26,114 nt of DNA, taken from NCBI GenBank assembly GCA_023411215.1, contig JAEYOY010000055.1, forward strand, positions 1 through 26,114. Reading direction: 5' to 3'. Below, piece by piece: positions 1 to 7,232 of the stretch. A program made the position numbers and the translations under genes. The notes under the pieces were generated by a model. It saw only the letters and a list, made by a program, of their open reading frames with translations. It did no database searches and was not told the origin of the DNA. This DNA comes from Bacillota bacterium. Its GTDB lineage: Bacteria > Bacillota > Clostridia > Lachnospirales > Lachnospiraceae. Every line of letters begins with the position of its first letter. The stretch's first letter is position 1.

Positions 1-293
1 TTACCATTGCTCGTGCTATGGTTGAAGATGCACCGCTTTTGATTCTTGATGAAGCAACATCGTCTGTTGATACAAGAACCGAATTGAAAATTCAAAGGGC
101 AATGAACAAACTGAGCGAAAACAGAACAAGTTTTGTAATAGCACATAGACTGTCGACTATACGTGATGCGGATTTGATTATCTATATGGCTGATGGAGAT
201 ATTAAAGAAGCAGGAACTCACGACGAATTAATCAAGAAAAACGGTTTATATGCAGGATTATATAATAGTCAGTTTGTCGGAACTTCAGCATAA
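1..293 (+). CDS. ABC exporter ATPase, C-terminal end (partial)
   Basis: The frame is already open at the window edge (reading TIARAM before the first Met at 18) and ends at TAA 291-293, so this is only the last ~97 residues of a longer gene. Visible are the Walker B region LLILDEATSSVD, with the catalytic Glu and the D-loop, and the H-loop FVIAHRLSTIRDAD. The tail after the H-loop (DADLIIYMADGDIKEAGTHDELI) is the classic end of an MsbA/LmrA-type exporter nucleotide-binding domain. The permease domain, Walker A and signature motif lie outside the window, so substrate and partner cannot be named. It is on the + strand, unlike the genes that follow. Confidence 0.93.
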   Translation, partial: TIARAMVEDAPLLILDEATSSVDTRTELKIQRAMNKLSENRTSFVIAHRLSTIRDADLIIYMADGDIKEAGTHDELIKKNGLYAGLYNSQFVGTSA

Positions 294-455
294 TACTGCT
301 TTTGTCCTGAATCTCAGTGAATTTTCCAAACAGCAGCAAAAATGACATAAGAGTCTGAATATGACAAAGGGCATTTACCTTGCCGTTTTCAGAGAACGAT
401 TTATCTTTCGGAGCATATAACACATAATGGAGCATTAAATTTCATACAGCCTTTC
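294..455. other. Noncoding stretch between the ABC exporter and the inverted repeats
   Basis: Together with the two inverted repeats this makes up the 519-base gap between the exporter end and the kinase stop. I see no ribosome binding site, promoter or credible gene in this part. A 67-codon open frame on the - strand (435-232) overlaps the exporter gene and has no family resemblance I recognise. Confidence 0.5.
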
Positions 456-561
456 ATAGGGGTTGCTGCAGAAATATATCTAAGGAAGGAAGATGAATAA
501 GCTAATATAAAGCCTATTCATCTTCCTTCCATAGATATATATATTTTGCATCAGCCCCTAT
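456..561. repeat. Long imperfect inverted repeat, MITE-like
   Basis: Two arms of about 50 bases (456-503 and 511-561) face each other across a 7-base AT-rich loop. The inner 30 bases (474-503 against 511-540) match with two mismatches, including GGAAGGAAGATGAATA against its exact complement. The outer ends read TAGGGGTTGCTGCA and TGCATCAGCCCCTA and are flanked by TA on both sides, which would fit a TA target duplication. GGGGCTGTTGCA-like ends occur on some IS families, but the family assignment is a guess. There is no U-tract, so it is not a plain terminator, although the RNA would form a strong hairpin. Confidence 0.7.
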
Positions 562-611
562 TGATTAGATTAATTGAAGGGCTTTTAACAAATAAATTAA
601 GAAAAAAATGG

Positions 612-767
612 GTAAGCGGCAAATAAAAAGCGTCTTTTTATAAAAGCCCTGGCATGTTAGTATCATATCAGGGCTAAACCTTTGTGAGTTTGGAAAGTTG
701 CTAGTATATTGATTAATACTATCAGTACAGGAGAAAGTAAAAAAGACGCTGTTTATTTGCCGCTTAC
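612..767. repeat. 156-bp element with 31-bp terminal inverted repeats, MITE-like
   Basis: The left end 612-642 begins GTAAGCGGCAAATAAA and the right end 737-767 is its complement with about two to three mismatches in 31. The GTAAGCGG start resembles the 5'-GTAA ends of IS66-family elements (established knowledge of that family; the assignment here is inference). Inside are two smaller hairpins: AGCCCTG...CAGGGCT around 646-675 and TAGTAT...ATACTA around 700-722. No 8-bp target duplication is evident at the edges. It lies immediately downstream of the histidine kinase stop, so its fold could also end that transcript. No ORF is inside it. Confidence 0.7.
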
Positions 768-812
768 AATATAAGCTTAAAAAATATATATCAAGAACCC
801 AACAGCATCATT

Positions 813-2042
813 TTATAGAACAACGGTAAAGCAGACGGAGCTACCATCCTCACTATTGACAGATATTTTACCATGATGTGCTTCAACAATCGATTTAGCA
901 ATGGATAACCCAATACCATATCCACCGGTTTCCCTCGATCGGGATTCGTCAGCACGATAAAAACGATCAAAGAGCCGATTCAAATTATTCCTGTCAATCC
1001 GGTCGACAGAATTACATATCTCAAGCTTCATACCTTTTTTGTAAGCAGAGAATTTAACCTTAATGAAGCCTTGGGTATTGGAATACTTCATGGCATTGTC
1101 AAGTAAGGTAGATACCAGCTGTTCGATACAGCCTTCATCTCCTTGAAAAGTCAGATTTGGTTGAACTTCGATATTCAGCCCTTTGTTCTGACTTTCCGCC
1201 ATCGCAAGAAAGGAATGTGCAATCCTCTCTACACATTTACTAATATCAAATTCCTGATAGGATATTTTAATATTGTCTTCCTCCATCTTAGATAAGGTTA
1301 GAAGATTTTTCACCAGTTTATCCAAACGGGAGATCTGATTACGAATGCTGGTAATCCATTCACTTTCTCCGTTTGTCAACTCCAGAACATCTGCATTTGC
1401 TGATATAATTGCAAGCGGTGTTTTGATTTCATGCCCTGCATCCGTGATGAACTGCCTCTGCTTCTCCATACTGATAATAATAGGATTAATTGCTCTCTTG
1501 GAGAACACTGACACAAGAATAAATACTAACATAAGTGTTCCTAAAGCGACTGCAGCAGAGGTTAGAAGGAAATAGAATACCAGCTGAAGCTCTTTCCTGC
1601 AGTCCAGAAAGATTAGCATGGAACCCTCAGTCGTACGAAAGGCTTTATATTTATAATAGCCTGTATAGCCGATAGTCTTTCCTGAAGTAATCACTGTTTC
1701 GGAATATTCCAGTGCATCATTAGAGGTTACCGCCGAGATATGACTTGTGTCAATCTCCTTTGCCCTTCCTTCTTCATCCAGCATAACCAAGAAATATCTC
1801 GTCTGAAACCTTGTCTCTTCATTCATCTCAAAGCCGGGTCGACCGCCTCTCGGAGGTACAACACCAGGATTAAACTCCGGAAATCTACCTTGATTTTCTG
1901 ATAAAATGAGAAGTGTTGCCTCCGCTGTCCGATTGATCTTATTGTAATTGATAACGTTGATGGTACCCACCAACAGTACCAGAACGAGGCATAAAGAGCT
2001 CATCGTTATCATAATAAACTTTCGTTTTAATTGACTAATCAT
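813..2042 (-). CDS. Sensor histidine kinase (HisKA/HATPase_c)
   Basis: Membrane sensor kinase of 409 residues, partner of the upstream response regulator. A transmembrane segment at about 9-30, an extracytoplasmic sensor region at about 31-152 and a second membrane segment at about 153-180 precede the HisKA domain. Its H-box is TDAGHEIKTPLAII, with phospho-accepting H204. The HATPase_c domain shows the N-box DNAMKYS (N316), F-box LFDRFYRAD and G2-box GGYGIGLSIAKS (373 on). The usual DxGxG G1 box is replaced by ICNSVDRID, a variant seen in VanS-like clostridial kinases. Start chosen at 2042 because GGAGGAGAAGG lies directly upstream; the frame opens further up inside the regulator gene. It overlaps the regulator by 8 bases, implying translational coupling. 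The signal sensed is unknown. Confidence 0.93.
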   Translation of the reverse strand: MISQLKRKFIMITMSSLCLVLVLLVGTINVINYNKINRTAEATLLILSENQGRFPEFNPGVVPPRGGRPGFEMNEETRFQTRYFLVMLDEEGRAKEIDTSHISAVTSNDALEYSETVITSGKTIGYTGYYKYKAFRTTEGSMLIFLDCRKELQLVFYFLLTSAAVALGTLMLVFILVSVFSKRAINPIIISMEKQRQFITDAGHEIKTPLAIISANADVLELTNGESEWITSIRNQISRLDKLVKNLLTLSKMEEDNIKISYQEFDISKCVERIAHSFLAMAESQNKGLNIEVQPNLTFQGDEGCIEQLVSTLLDNAMKYSNTQGFIKVKFSAYKKGMKLEICNSVDRIDRNNLNRLFDRFYRADESRSRETGGYGIGLSIAKSIVEAHHGKISVNSEDGSSVCFTVVL

Positions 2043-2712
2043 CCTTCTCCTCCAGAGTATAACCAACACCCCGCACCGCCTTAAGCTTAACGGTAGCACC
2101 TAAGGACTCTAGTTTCTTCCGGAGATAGGATATATACACCCACACCACATTAATCTCTGCCTCAGAATCATAGCCCCAGATACGTTCCATGAATTGCTCC
2201 GTGGAGATCAGGCGTTTGGGGTTGTTCATCAGCATTTCCAACATCTGAAATTCTTTATTGCTTAGCCTGATAGAAACGTCTAGATTGGATAATTCATAGC
2301 TTTCTTTATTCAAACTGATATTTCCTAGTTGTATCAGGTTGGGAGTAAACTCCGCTTTCCTCCGAGTCATTGCGCGAACCCTTGCCAGAAGTTCTCCCAT
2401 CGCGAAAGGCTTGCTGAGATAATCATCTGCTCCCATATCAAGACCTCTAATCCGATCCTCAATTTGAGACTTCGCTGTCAGCATCAGAATCGGGGTGTGT
2501 ATCCCCTTTTCTCTCAGCTTAGCCAACACCTCTAAGCCACTTAACTGCGGCATCATGATATCCAGAATTATCACGTCATACTTCCCCGATAAGCCATAAT
2601 CCAAGGCGTCTGCGCCATTATATACAGCATCTATCGAATAATTATTATGTTTTAATATCATCACAAGAGCATTAGACATTTCCTGCTCATCCTCAGCCAA
2701 CAATACTCTCAT
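2035..2712 (-). CDS. OmpR/PhoB-family response regulator
   Basis: DNA-binding regulator of 225 residues, first gene of a two-component pair. The receiver domain (1-115) shows the acidic pocket E7-D8-E9, the phospho-acceptor D51 in VIILDIMMP, T79 and K101 in SKPFAMGELLARV. The C-terminal winged helix (about 127-225) has the features LSNKEFQMLEMLM, INVVWVYISYLRKKL and VRGVGYTLE. Start set at 2712, where AGGAGG stands 7 bases upstream; an in-frame ATG 18 bases earlier encodes that same Shine-Dalgarno and is unlikely. The family usually activates or represses transcription at direct repeats; no such operator was identified here, so the regulon is unknown. Confidence 0.94.
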   Translation of the reverse strand: MRVLLAEDEQEMSNALVMILKHNNYSIDAVYNGADALDYGLSGKYDVIILDIMMPQLSGLEVLAKLREKGIHTPILMLTAKSQIEDRIRGLDMGADDYLSKPFAMGELLARVRAMTRRKAEFTPNLIQLGNISLNKESYELSNLDVSIRLSNKEFQMLEMLMNNPKRLISTEQFMERIWGYDSEAEINVVWVYISYLRKKLESLGATVKLKAVRGVGYTLEEKDD

Positions 2713-3099
2713 ATCTCTACCTCCTGCCATTCATACCCATCAACCATTCTTATCATAGCTTAATCATGTCGAAATATCAAATATCTTCTATCTTGGACAA
2801 ATCTCAATATAATTATTTTATTAGATTTTATATAAGAAGAATCTCTTCTAATTTCTAGTTTCGTTAGAATTTAATTCCTTATACTAATATGATATTACCT
2901 TAACCTTAAAATTACTTAAAGGACCCTATTGCTCAGTTTTCACTTACTTATTGGTAAGTATACCGAGATACAGGGTCCTAGCTTAATGTTTCACTTTATT
3001 CTTATGCCATTTTCATTTCAATATCAGAATGTAGTATAGATATCTATGGACTATGAAAATCAGCTAGTAAATACTGTGCTATTACGTAGCGGAAAGTAA
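2713..3099. other. AT-rich intergenic region with one hairpin
   Basis: The 387 bases between the two-component operon and the synthetase-like gene contain the operon's likely promoter region and the hairpin at 2920-2979. A loose TTTGAT-N18-TATGAT is present on the - strand near 2757-2786, too weak to call. No gene was found. Confidence 0.5.
2920..2979 (-). terminator. Probable terminator hairpin after the MetRS-like gene
   Basis: AGGACCCT (2920-2927) pairs with AGGGTCCT (2972-2979), and a small inner stem ACTTAC/GTAAGT sits in the loop. On the - strand it is followed by an AT-rich but imperfect U-tract (TTAAGTAATTTT). The position 120 bases past the stop at 3100 fits termination of that gene. 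Confidence 0.5.
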
Positions 3100-5094
3100 T
3101 TAATCAGATACAAATTGTGTTTCATGCTTCTGAAAGAAATCCACCCTTGGTTCAAGAAATTTCAACCTGTGGGTCTCACTATTTGCCGTCAGCTCCTCCA
3201 AGGTATCAAATATGTGATCCCAATTCCATAGCTCCACTCCAACACCAAGATATTCCCGTATCATCTCACAGCCTGCTGGTGCAATCGGATGAAGTAAACT
3301 TACGATTGTGCGAACTGCATGAAAAGTATCAATAAGCACCTGACTACGAAGCACACTGTCCTCGTTCATCTCTGCAACACGTATGTTATTCACCCAGTAC
3401 TTATTCATATTTCGAATGTATGTGTCAAGAACTTCGGTTACACGATGAAATTCATGATTATACATGTGGCGCTCATAGGTGAGAATTGCCTGGATTGATT
3501 CGGTTCGGATCTCTTCACTAATTCTCCCTTGCGGTAGTCTTGACTCATAATATTTCTGAGATGTATAGAAACAAGACCGTACCATGCGGTTATATACGTT
3601 CGTGAGCAGATTCCCTTCCTTCAGTACAGTGTCCTGGCCTTCCTTATTCTGCATATAGACCTGAGGCATAAAGCTAACACTCTTTGTATCCAGACCCAAG
3701 CTCAAGAAATGCATTCGTAATTGCTCCGGTGTATAATAATCAAGCAGCTCCTTTGCCATAGGTGGCTTACTCTCCGAACTCGAGCTGGCCTTCTTATCCA
3801 TGAATAGAACATGATTATTCGCTACCAGATGCGGGAGCATCAATTCTCCATCCTTCGGCCAGATATCCGGCTTATCGGAATTTAATGCCATAAACATTGC
3901 CATCTCAGCTAGTCCATAGAAATAGATATTATCTTCTCCGATGAACTGATATACCTTCGCGTCTTCTGAGCACCACCACCTCTTCCATTCAGTTTCTTCC
4001 TTATGAAGCTGCTCAAAATACGTTCTGGTGAAGGAGATCGGTGCCCATAAGGATTCCGGCCATACCCAAAAGGTAAGGTGATCCAACCCTTCTTTCTCAG
4101 GAACCTTTACGCCCCATTCTATATTTCCGGTCAAGCGAAAAGGCACCAATGTCTTTCCGGTTCGATAATAAATACCCCTCTCGCTAAGCCTAGTTCCGGC
4201 TTTCTCTCTATCCGATAATGTATCAAATTCCATGGTAATTGATGCTTTATTTGCTTCCTCAATCAGCGTATGCTTTGGTAATCTCTCTCTTATCATCTCC
4301 AGAAGCTCACGCTGGTTTTTCTTGATATAGATCAAAGGTTTCTTTAAGAATTCCTCCATGGCACTTAGCTGATACTTCCGTGAATTCGTATTACTTCTAA
4401 GGTATCCGATATATTCTGCTAATTGCTCCCCAAAGTCCTCCAGACAAAAATACCAATTGGTAACCTGTATCACCTCTGGGGTTTTTCCTGATAAGGTACT
4501 CTTTGGGTTTATTAATTCGTTTGGCATATACTGATGTCCCTGGGAGCATTCATCTGCATAACCCTTATCGGAGGAGCAGCCCTGGATAGGACATTGTCCA
4601 ATTACCTGACGTCCGTTCAAAAGTACCCTGAATTCCGGATCATAGAACTGAGGTGTGGATAGCTTCTGCAGGAAACCTTTCTGGTACAATGCTTCAAATA
4701 TCTCTTCGGATACCCGAGTGTGAATCTCTCCGCTATGACCAAATGCGGAGGTACCATAAAGATTAAGACTAATCTGATACTGATCAAGTGCTTCCTTTTG
4801 CCTCTGATGATTCTTCTTAACATATTCCTCAATCGATATACTTTCCTCTGACTCCTCCTTAAGCTTTCGATAGCTTTCCAGAATCGGGGAACCATAACAA
4901 TCTGTTCCAGATACAAATACTACATTGTCCTCGCCGATTCGGTCCCGCAGGAATCTAGCAAATACATCCGCATGGATAAATACTCCTCCAATATGCCCAA
5001 AATGCAGTTCCTTATTACCATAGGGCATTCCGGCTGTTATTACAGCTCTCTTCGGAAACACAGGTCTTTCCTCATAATTTTTCTTCATCTTCAT
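3100..5094 (-). CDS. Divergent methionyl-tRNA synthetase-like class I tRNA ligase
   Basis: Class I synthetase of the MetRS type, 664 residues. It has ITAGMPYGNKELHFGHIGG at the N-terminus (HFGH at 31-34 as the HIGH motif). A zinc knuckle follows, with C168, C173, C183 and H187, then the MetRS hallmark ELINPKSTLSG. The FIGEDNIYFYG region is at 384-394 and a helical anticodon-binding domain follows from about 490. The KMSKS loop is degenerate, KASSS at 435-439, losing the second lysine. About 70 extra residues lie at about 250-325, and there is no C-terminal EMAPII-like tRNA-binding domain. These points suggest a paralogue rather than the main MetRS. AGGAG at 5098-5102 is only 3 bases from this ATG but 9 from the next in-frame ATG at 5088, which may be the true start. 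A T-box leader lies upstream. Confidence 0.82.
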   Translation of the reverse strand: MKMKKNYEERPVFPKRAVITAGMPYGNKELHFGHIGGVFIHADVFARFLRDRIGEDNVVFVSGTDCYGSPILESYRKLKEESEESISIEEYVKKNHQRQKEALDQYQISLNLYGTSAFGHSGEIHTRVSEEIFEALYQKGFLQKLSTPQFYDPEFRVLLNGRQVIGQCPIQGCSSDKGYADECSQGHQYMPNELINPKSTLSGKTPEVIQVTNWYFCLEDFGEQLAEYIGYLRSNTNSRKYQLSAMEEFLKKPLIYIKKNQRELLEMIRERLPKHTLIEEANKASITMEFDTLSDREKAGTRLSERGIYYRTGKTLVPFRLTGNIEWGVKVPEKEGLDHLTFWVWPESLWAPISFTRTYFEQLHKEETEWKRWWCSEDAKVYQFIGEDNIYFYGLAEMAMFMALNSDKPDIWPKDGELMLPHLVANNHVLFMDKKASSSSESKPPMAKELLDYYTPEQLRMHFLSLGLDTKSVSFMPQVYMQNKEGQDTVLKEGNLLTNVYNRMVRSCFYTSQKYYESRLPQGRISEEIRTESIQAILTYERHMYNHEFHRVTEVLDTYIRNMNKYWVNNIRVAEMNEDSVLRSQVLIDTFHAVRTIVSLLHPIAPAGCEMIREYLGVGVELWNWDHIFDTLEELTANSETHRLKFLEPRVDFFQKHETQFVSD

Positions 5095-5301
5095 TCACTC
5101 CTATCTGAAATAATAATTTAGATATCTGTAGGCGTGAACCAGAAAAGCATACTCAATTTTCTTCTCCGATGCTTACGATCATTCTTTGCATGTTCTATCA
5201 TAAAACCGGAAGAATCACTCTAAGCAAGCTTCTCCGATTCTCGTGCTTGTTCGCATATATACAAGCAAGTTAATGTTCAATTTGCTTATGTGTACATAAT
5301 C
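5095..5301. other. Leader between T-box terminator and MetRS-like start
   Basis: This is about 207 bases of 5' UTR transcribed only after antitermination. On the - strand it carries the 10-mer ATCGGAGAAG twice (5170-5161 and 5238-5229), each inside a small hairpin (AAGCAT/ATGCTT and CAAGC/GCTTG). A 13-codon open frame starting MRTST without an evident ribosome binding site is also present. No known RNA family was recognised. Confidence 0.4.
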
Positions 5302-5335
5302 AAAAAACGCCCCTACAGATTGTTCTGTAGGGGCG
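5302..5335 (-). terminator. T-box intrinsic terminator
   Basis: A 12-bp perfect stem CGCCCCTACAGA/TCTGTAGGGGCG (5308-5319 with 5324-5335) with a 4-base loop is followed on the - strand by TTTTTT (5307-5302). It is mutually exclusive with the antiterminator formed by the T-box sequence just upstream. Confidence 0.93.
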
Positions 5336-5570
5336 AAAATATTCTTCGCGTTGCCACCCTATTTCATTAATATGTCGCCATACTAATCTCATTGAGTACG
5401 AATATACTCTAGTTCTGTAACGTGAACTCACGTCATAGCATCACCTTAATAGGATCCGTATGAAGCTCCGAGGCTTGTTTCGCTACATTGGGGTTATTCC
5501 TTCTCAGCTAACGGAATTCTCTGTACACCCTCCGGGTAGTTACTCTTCTCATCATAGCTTTTGTTTCATT
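5302..5570 (-). ncRNA. T-box leader (tRNA-sensing riboswitch)
   Basis: On the - strand the conserved T-box AGGGTGGCAACGCG (5347-5360) precedes an intrinsic terminator, as in aminoacyl-tRNA-responsive leaders. Stem I can be folded: base AAGCT/AGCTT (5556-5560 with 5463-5467), an AGTAA on the 5' side of the specifier loop, helix CTAC/GTAG, then GGGT/ACCC and a distal ATTCC/GGAAT stem. The 3' side of the specifier loop (5473-5482) reads CGAAACAAGC, offering ACA (Thr) or AAC (Asn) but not AUG. The antiterminator bulge TGGC predicts a G73 discriminator base, which favours Asn. The leader should control the gene starting at 5094 by transcription antitermination. The T-box call is firm; the specifier is uncertain. 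Confidence 0.93.
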
Positions 5571-5601
5571 AAGCGAAGATCAAGTTTCACTTATTTCAAC
5601 T

Positions 5602-5630
5602 AGTATATTCATAGGATGTAATTTTGTCAA
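5602..5630 (-). promoter_or_regulatory. Sigma-A promoter of the T-box transcript
   Basis: On the - strand TTGACA (5630-5625), a 17-base spacer and TATACT (5607-5602) form a near-perfect promoter. Transcription would start near 5595, just before stem I. Confidence 0.85.
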
Positions 5631-5665
5631 GGTCTTTATTCGATTATAATGGTATGCCTATTCTA

Positions 5666-6028
5666 TCATGATGTACGTTCTGAAGCATCTGTAAAATAAG
5701 GAATGATAATATAATTGCCAGCGTGTATCTCATCGGATACCATGCCATTGCTGTCTTTTATTTCTTCGATATATTCGTTCAAATCATCATATTCATCTGT
5801 GAAATATAAGGATGCAATATCCCACAGAGTATCACCCTTCTTCACTTCAATTGTAGTTACCAGCTTCGTGCGATCCGCTGCTCTCTGCGCGGTTACAGTC
5901 TTGGTAATAAAAAATACAGAAAAAATAACGACCAGTAATAATACTGCAATGCCATATCTCCATATTCTCTTCTTATTCAGCTGATAATATCTGTTACCTT
6001 CCATAATATAATCTGCCGTTCTATTCAT
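5666..6028 (-). CDS. LysM membrane protein, YneA-like SOS division inhibitor
   Basis: Small membrane-anchored protein of 120 residues. A cytoplasmic N-terminus (1-24) is followed by one transmembrane helix (about 25-43, IAVLLLVVIFSVFFI) and then an extracytoplasmic LysM domain (about 60-113) beginning IEVKKGDTLWDIASLYF. Size, order of parts and divergent position next to lexA match YneA of Bacillus, an SOS-induced inhibitor of cell division. That function is inferred, because the sequence match is only to the domain plan. GGAGG lies 9 bases before ATG 6028. LexA-box-like sites upstream (6269-6295) would repress it until DNA damage. A plain LysM cell wall protein is the alternative. Confidence 0.75.
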   Translation of the reverse strand: MNRTADYIMEGNRYYQLNKKRIWRYGIAVLLLVVIFSVFFITKTVTAQRAADRTKLVTTIEVKKGDTLWDIASLYFTDEYDDLNEYIEEIKDSNGMVSDEIHAGNYIIIPYFTDASERTS

Positions 6029-6244
6029 CTTACATACCCTCCCAAGGTTTTATCTCTTTCGTAACTTTAACTGTTAACCGTCCGCTTCGCGCAAGCTTCT
6101 TGATATTGATAAAAGTAAGTCAGGCTTATAGACTTTCTTTTATTATGTATTCGAATGAGTAGATATCTAATCAGCATCTCTCATTGATCTCAGTATAGTA
6201 TGGGTTATGGTCATCCGATGTCTTATTATAAAACTTTTTTAATT

Positions 6245-6273
6245 ATTATATTGTCCGTTCTAATTACCCGAAC
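6245..6273 (-). promoter_or_regulatory. Likely promoter of the yneA-like gene
   Basis: TATAAT on the - strand at 6250-6245 makes a good -10. The -35 position around 6268-6273 (GTTCGG) is poor and lies within a LexA-box-like site, as expected for a damage-inducible promoter. The 5' UTR of over 200 bases (6029-6240) shows no other gene. Confidence 0.4.
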
Positions 6274-6394
6274 ATATGATACGAACATTTGTTTCTATAT
6301 TTCGATTATATAATGCAAACGTATGTTTGTCAACAGATTTCGAACATATATTTTGTTTTACAAACATTTTTTCGTTTTTCAGAACATAAGTTTT
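6269..6394. promoter_or_regulatory. Cluster of LexA-box-like sites
   Basis: The divergent region holds several sites resembling the Gram-positive SOS box CGAACRNRYGTTYC. The best is CGAACATTTGTTTC at 6282-6295. Others are CGAACATATGATAC (6269-6282, abutting it), CAAACGTATGTTTG (6316-6329, a perfect palindrome), CGAACATATATTTT (6341-6354), CAAACATTTTTTCG (6361-6374) and AGAACATAAGTTTT (6381-6394, overlapping the lexA -35). The first pair is placed to control the yneA-like gene and the last the lexA promoter, giving autoregulation. The weaker ones are judged by eye. Confidence 0.8.
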
Positions 6395-6421
6395 GCATTT
6401 TTAAATAGAATATGTTATAAT
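6393..6421 (+). promoter_or_regulatory. lexA promoter
   Basis: TTGCAT (6393-6398), a 17-base spacer and TATAAT (6416-6421). The -35 overlaps the LexA-box-like site at 6381-6394. Transcription would start near 6428, leaving room for the GGAGG at 6438-6442 in the leader. Confidence 0.85.
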
Positions 6422-6453
6422 GGTGCAAATAGGAAATGGAGGCAGATACTTAT

Positions 6454-7071
6454 ATGGGCTATGGTAGAATAAGCAATAAGCAGAAAGAAATACTCGAATA
6501 TTTAAAATCTCAGATAATCAATAAAGGATATCCCCCGGCAGTTCGTGAAATTTGTGAAGCCGTGAAGTTAAAATCGACCTCGTCCGTACACTCCCATCTC
6601 GAGACCTTAGAGAAGAACGGCTATATCCGCCGTGACCCTTCCAAACCGCGTGCAATTGAGATAATTGATGACGAATTTAATCTGACAAGACGTGACCTGG
6701 TGAATGTACCGATTGTCGGCACCATCACTGCAGGTCAACCAATTCTTGCTGTTGAGAATATTGATAGTTATTTCCCGATTCCGGCAGAATATATGCCGAA
6801 TGAAGACACCTTTATGCTGAAGGTTAAAGGCGAAAGTATGATTAACGTTGGTATATATAATGGGGATAAGATCTTAGTGCAGAAGCAATCCCATGCCAAG
6901 AACGGTGATTATGTCGTTGCACTGATCGGTGAAGAAGTAACCGTTAAGACCTTCTATAAAGAGAATGGTTATTATCGCCTACAGCCGGAGAACGATACTA
7001 TGGAGCCCATCATTGTATCCGATCTGAACATACAAGGTAAAGTAATCGGATTATTCCGAATGTTTCCCTAA
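6454..7071 (+). CDS. lexA: LexA repressor, SOS master regulator
   Basis: 205 residues, the same length as Bacillus LexA. The N-terminal winged helix-turn-helix (about 1-70) includes GYPPAVREICEAVKLKSTSS and HLETLEKNGYIRR. The C-terminal autoprotease has the cleavage site A93-G94 in GTITAGQP, nucleophile S128 in GESMI and general base K165 in EEVTVKTF. RecA filaments stimulate self-cleavage, which derepresses the SOS regulon. The start at 6454 is preferred because GGAGG (6438-6442) lies upstream. The ATG at 6436 would sit within 10 bases of the predicted transcription start and overlap the Shine-Dalgarno. It is probably autoregulated through the upstream sites. Confidence 0.96.
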   Translation: MGYGRISNKQKEILEYLKSQIINKGYPPAVREICEAVKLKSTSSVHSHLETLEKNGYIRRDPSKPRAIEIIDDEFNLTRRDLVNVPIVGTITAGQPILAVENIDSYFPIPAEYMPNEDTFMLKVKGESMINVGIYNGDKILVQKQSHAKNGDYVVALIGEEVTVKTFYKENGYYRLQPENDTMEPIIVSDLNIQGKVIGLFRMFP

Positions 7072-7140
7072 GAAATTTGTATAGCTACTTATTATTTGAT
7101 TCATGAGATATAAATTTATAAGTATAAATCAGATGTATAC

Positions 7141-7186
7141 GATAGCAAGAACGCTTTTCAAACTTTCTGTCGTCACGAATAGAAAG
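7141..7186. repeat. Diverged copy of the AGAAAG/CTTTCT hairpin repeat
   Basis: GATAGCAAGAACG, a short spacer, AAACTTTCTGTCGTCACGAA and TAGAAAG parallel, in the same order, the repeat units at 8262-8340. It lies between lexA and its terminator. Confidence 0.5.
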
Positions 7187-7209
7187 GGAAGCCTCGCGGC
7201 TTCCCTTTT
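7183..7209. terminator. Bidirectional terminator between lexA and rsfS
   Basis: AAAGGGAAGCC (7183-7193) pairs with GGCTTCCCTTTT (7198-7209) across a 4-base TCGC loop. T-rich or A-rich sequence on either side would serve both convergent transcripts. Confidence 0.88.
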
Positions 7210-7232
7210 ATGATAAGTATATGATAAATAAA

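Noticed and set aside
232..435. 67-codon - strand frame overlapping the exporter end
   Set aside because: Overlaps a real gene, no ribosome binding site, no recognised family.
604..775. 8-bp target duplication around the 612-767 element
   Set aside because: The flanks AAAAATGG and AATATAAG do not match, so no duplication can be claimed.
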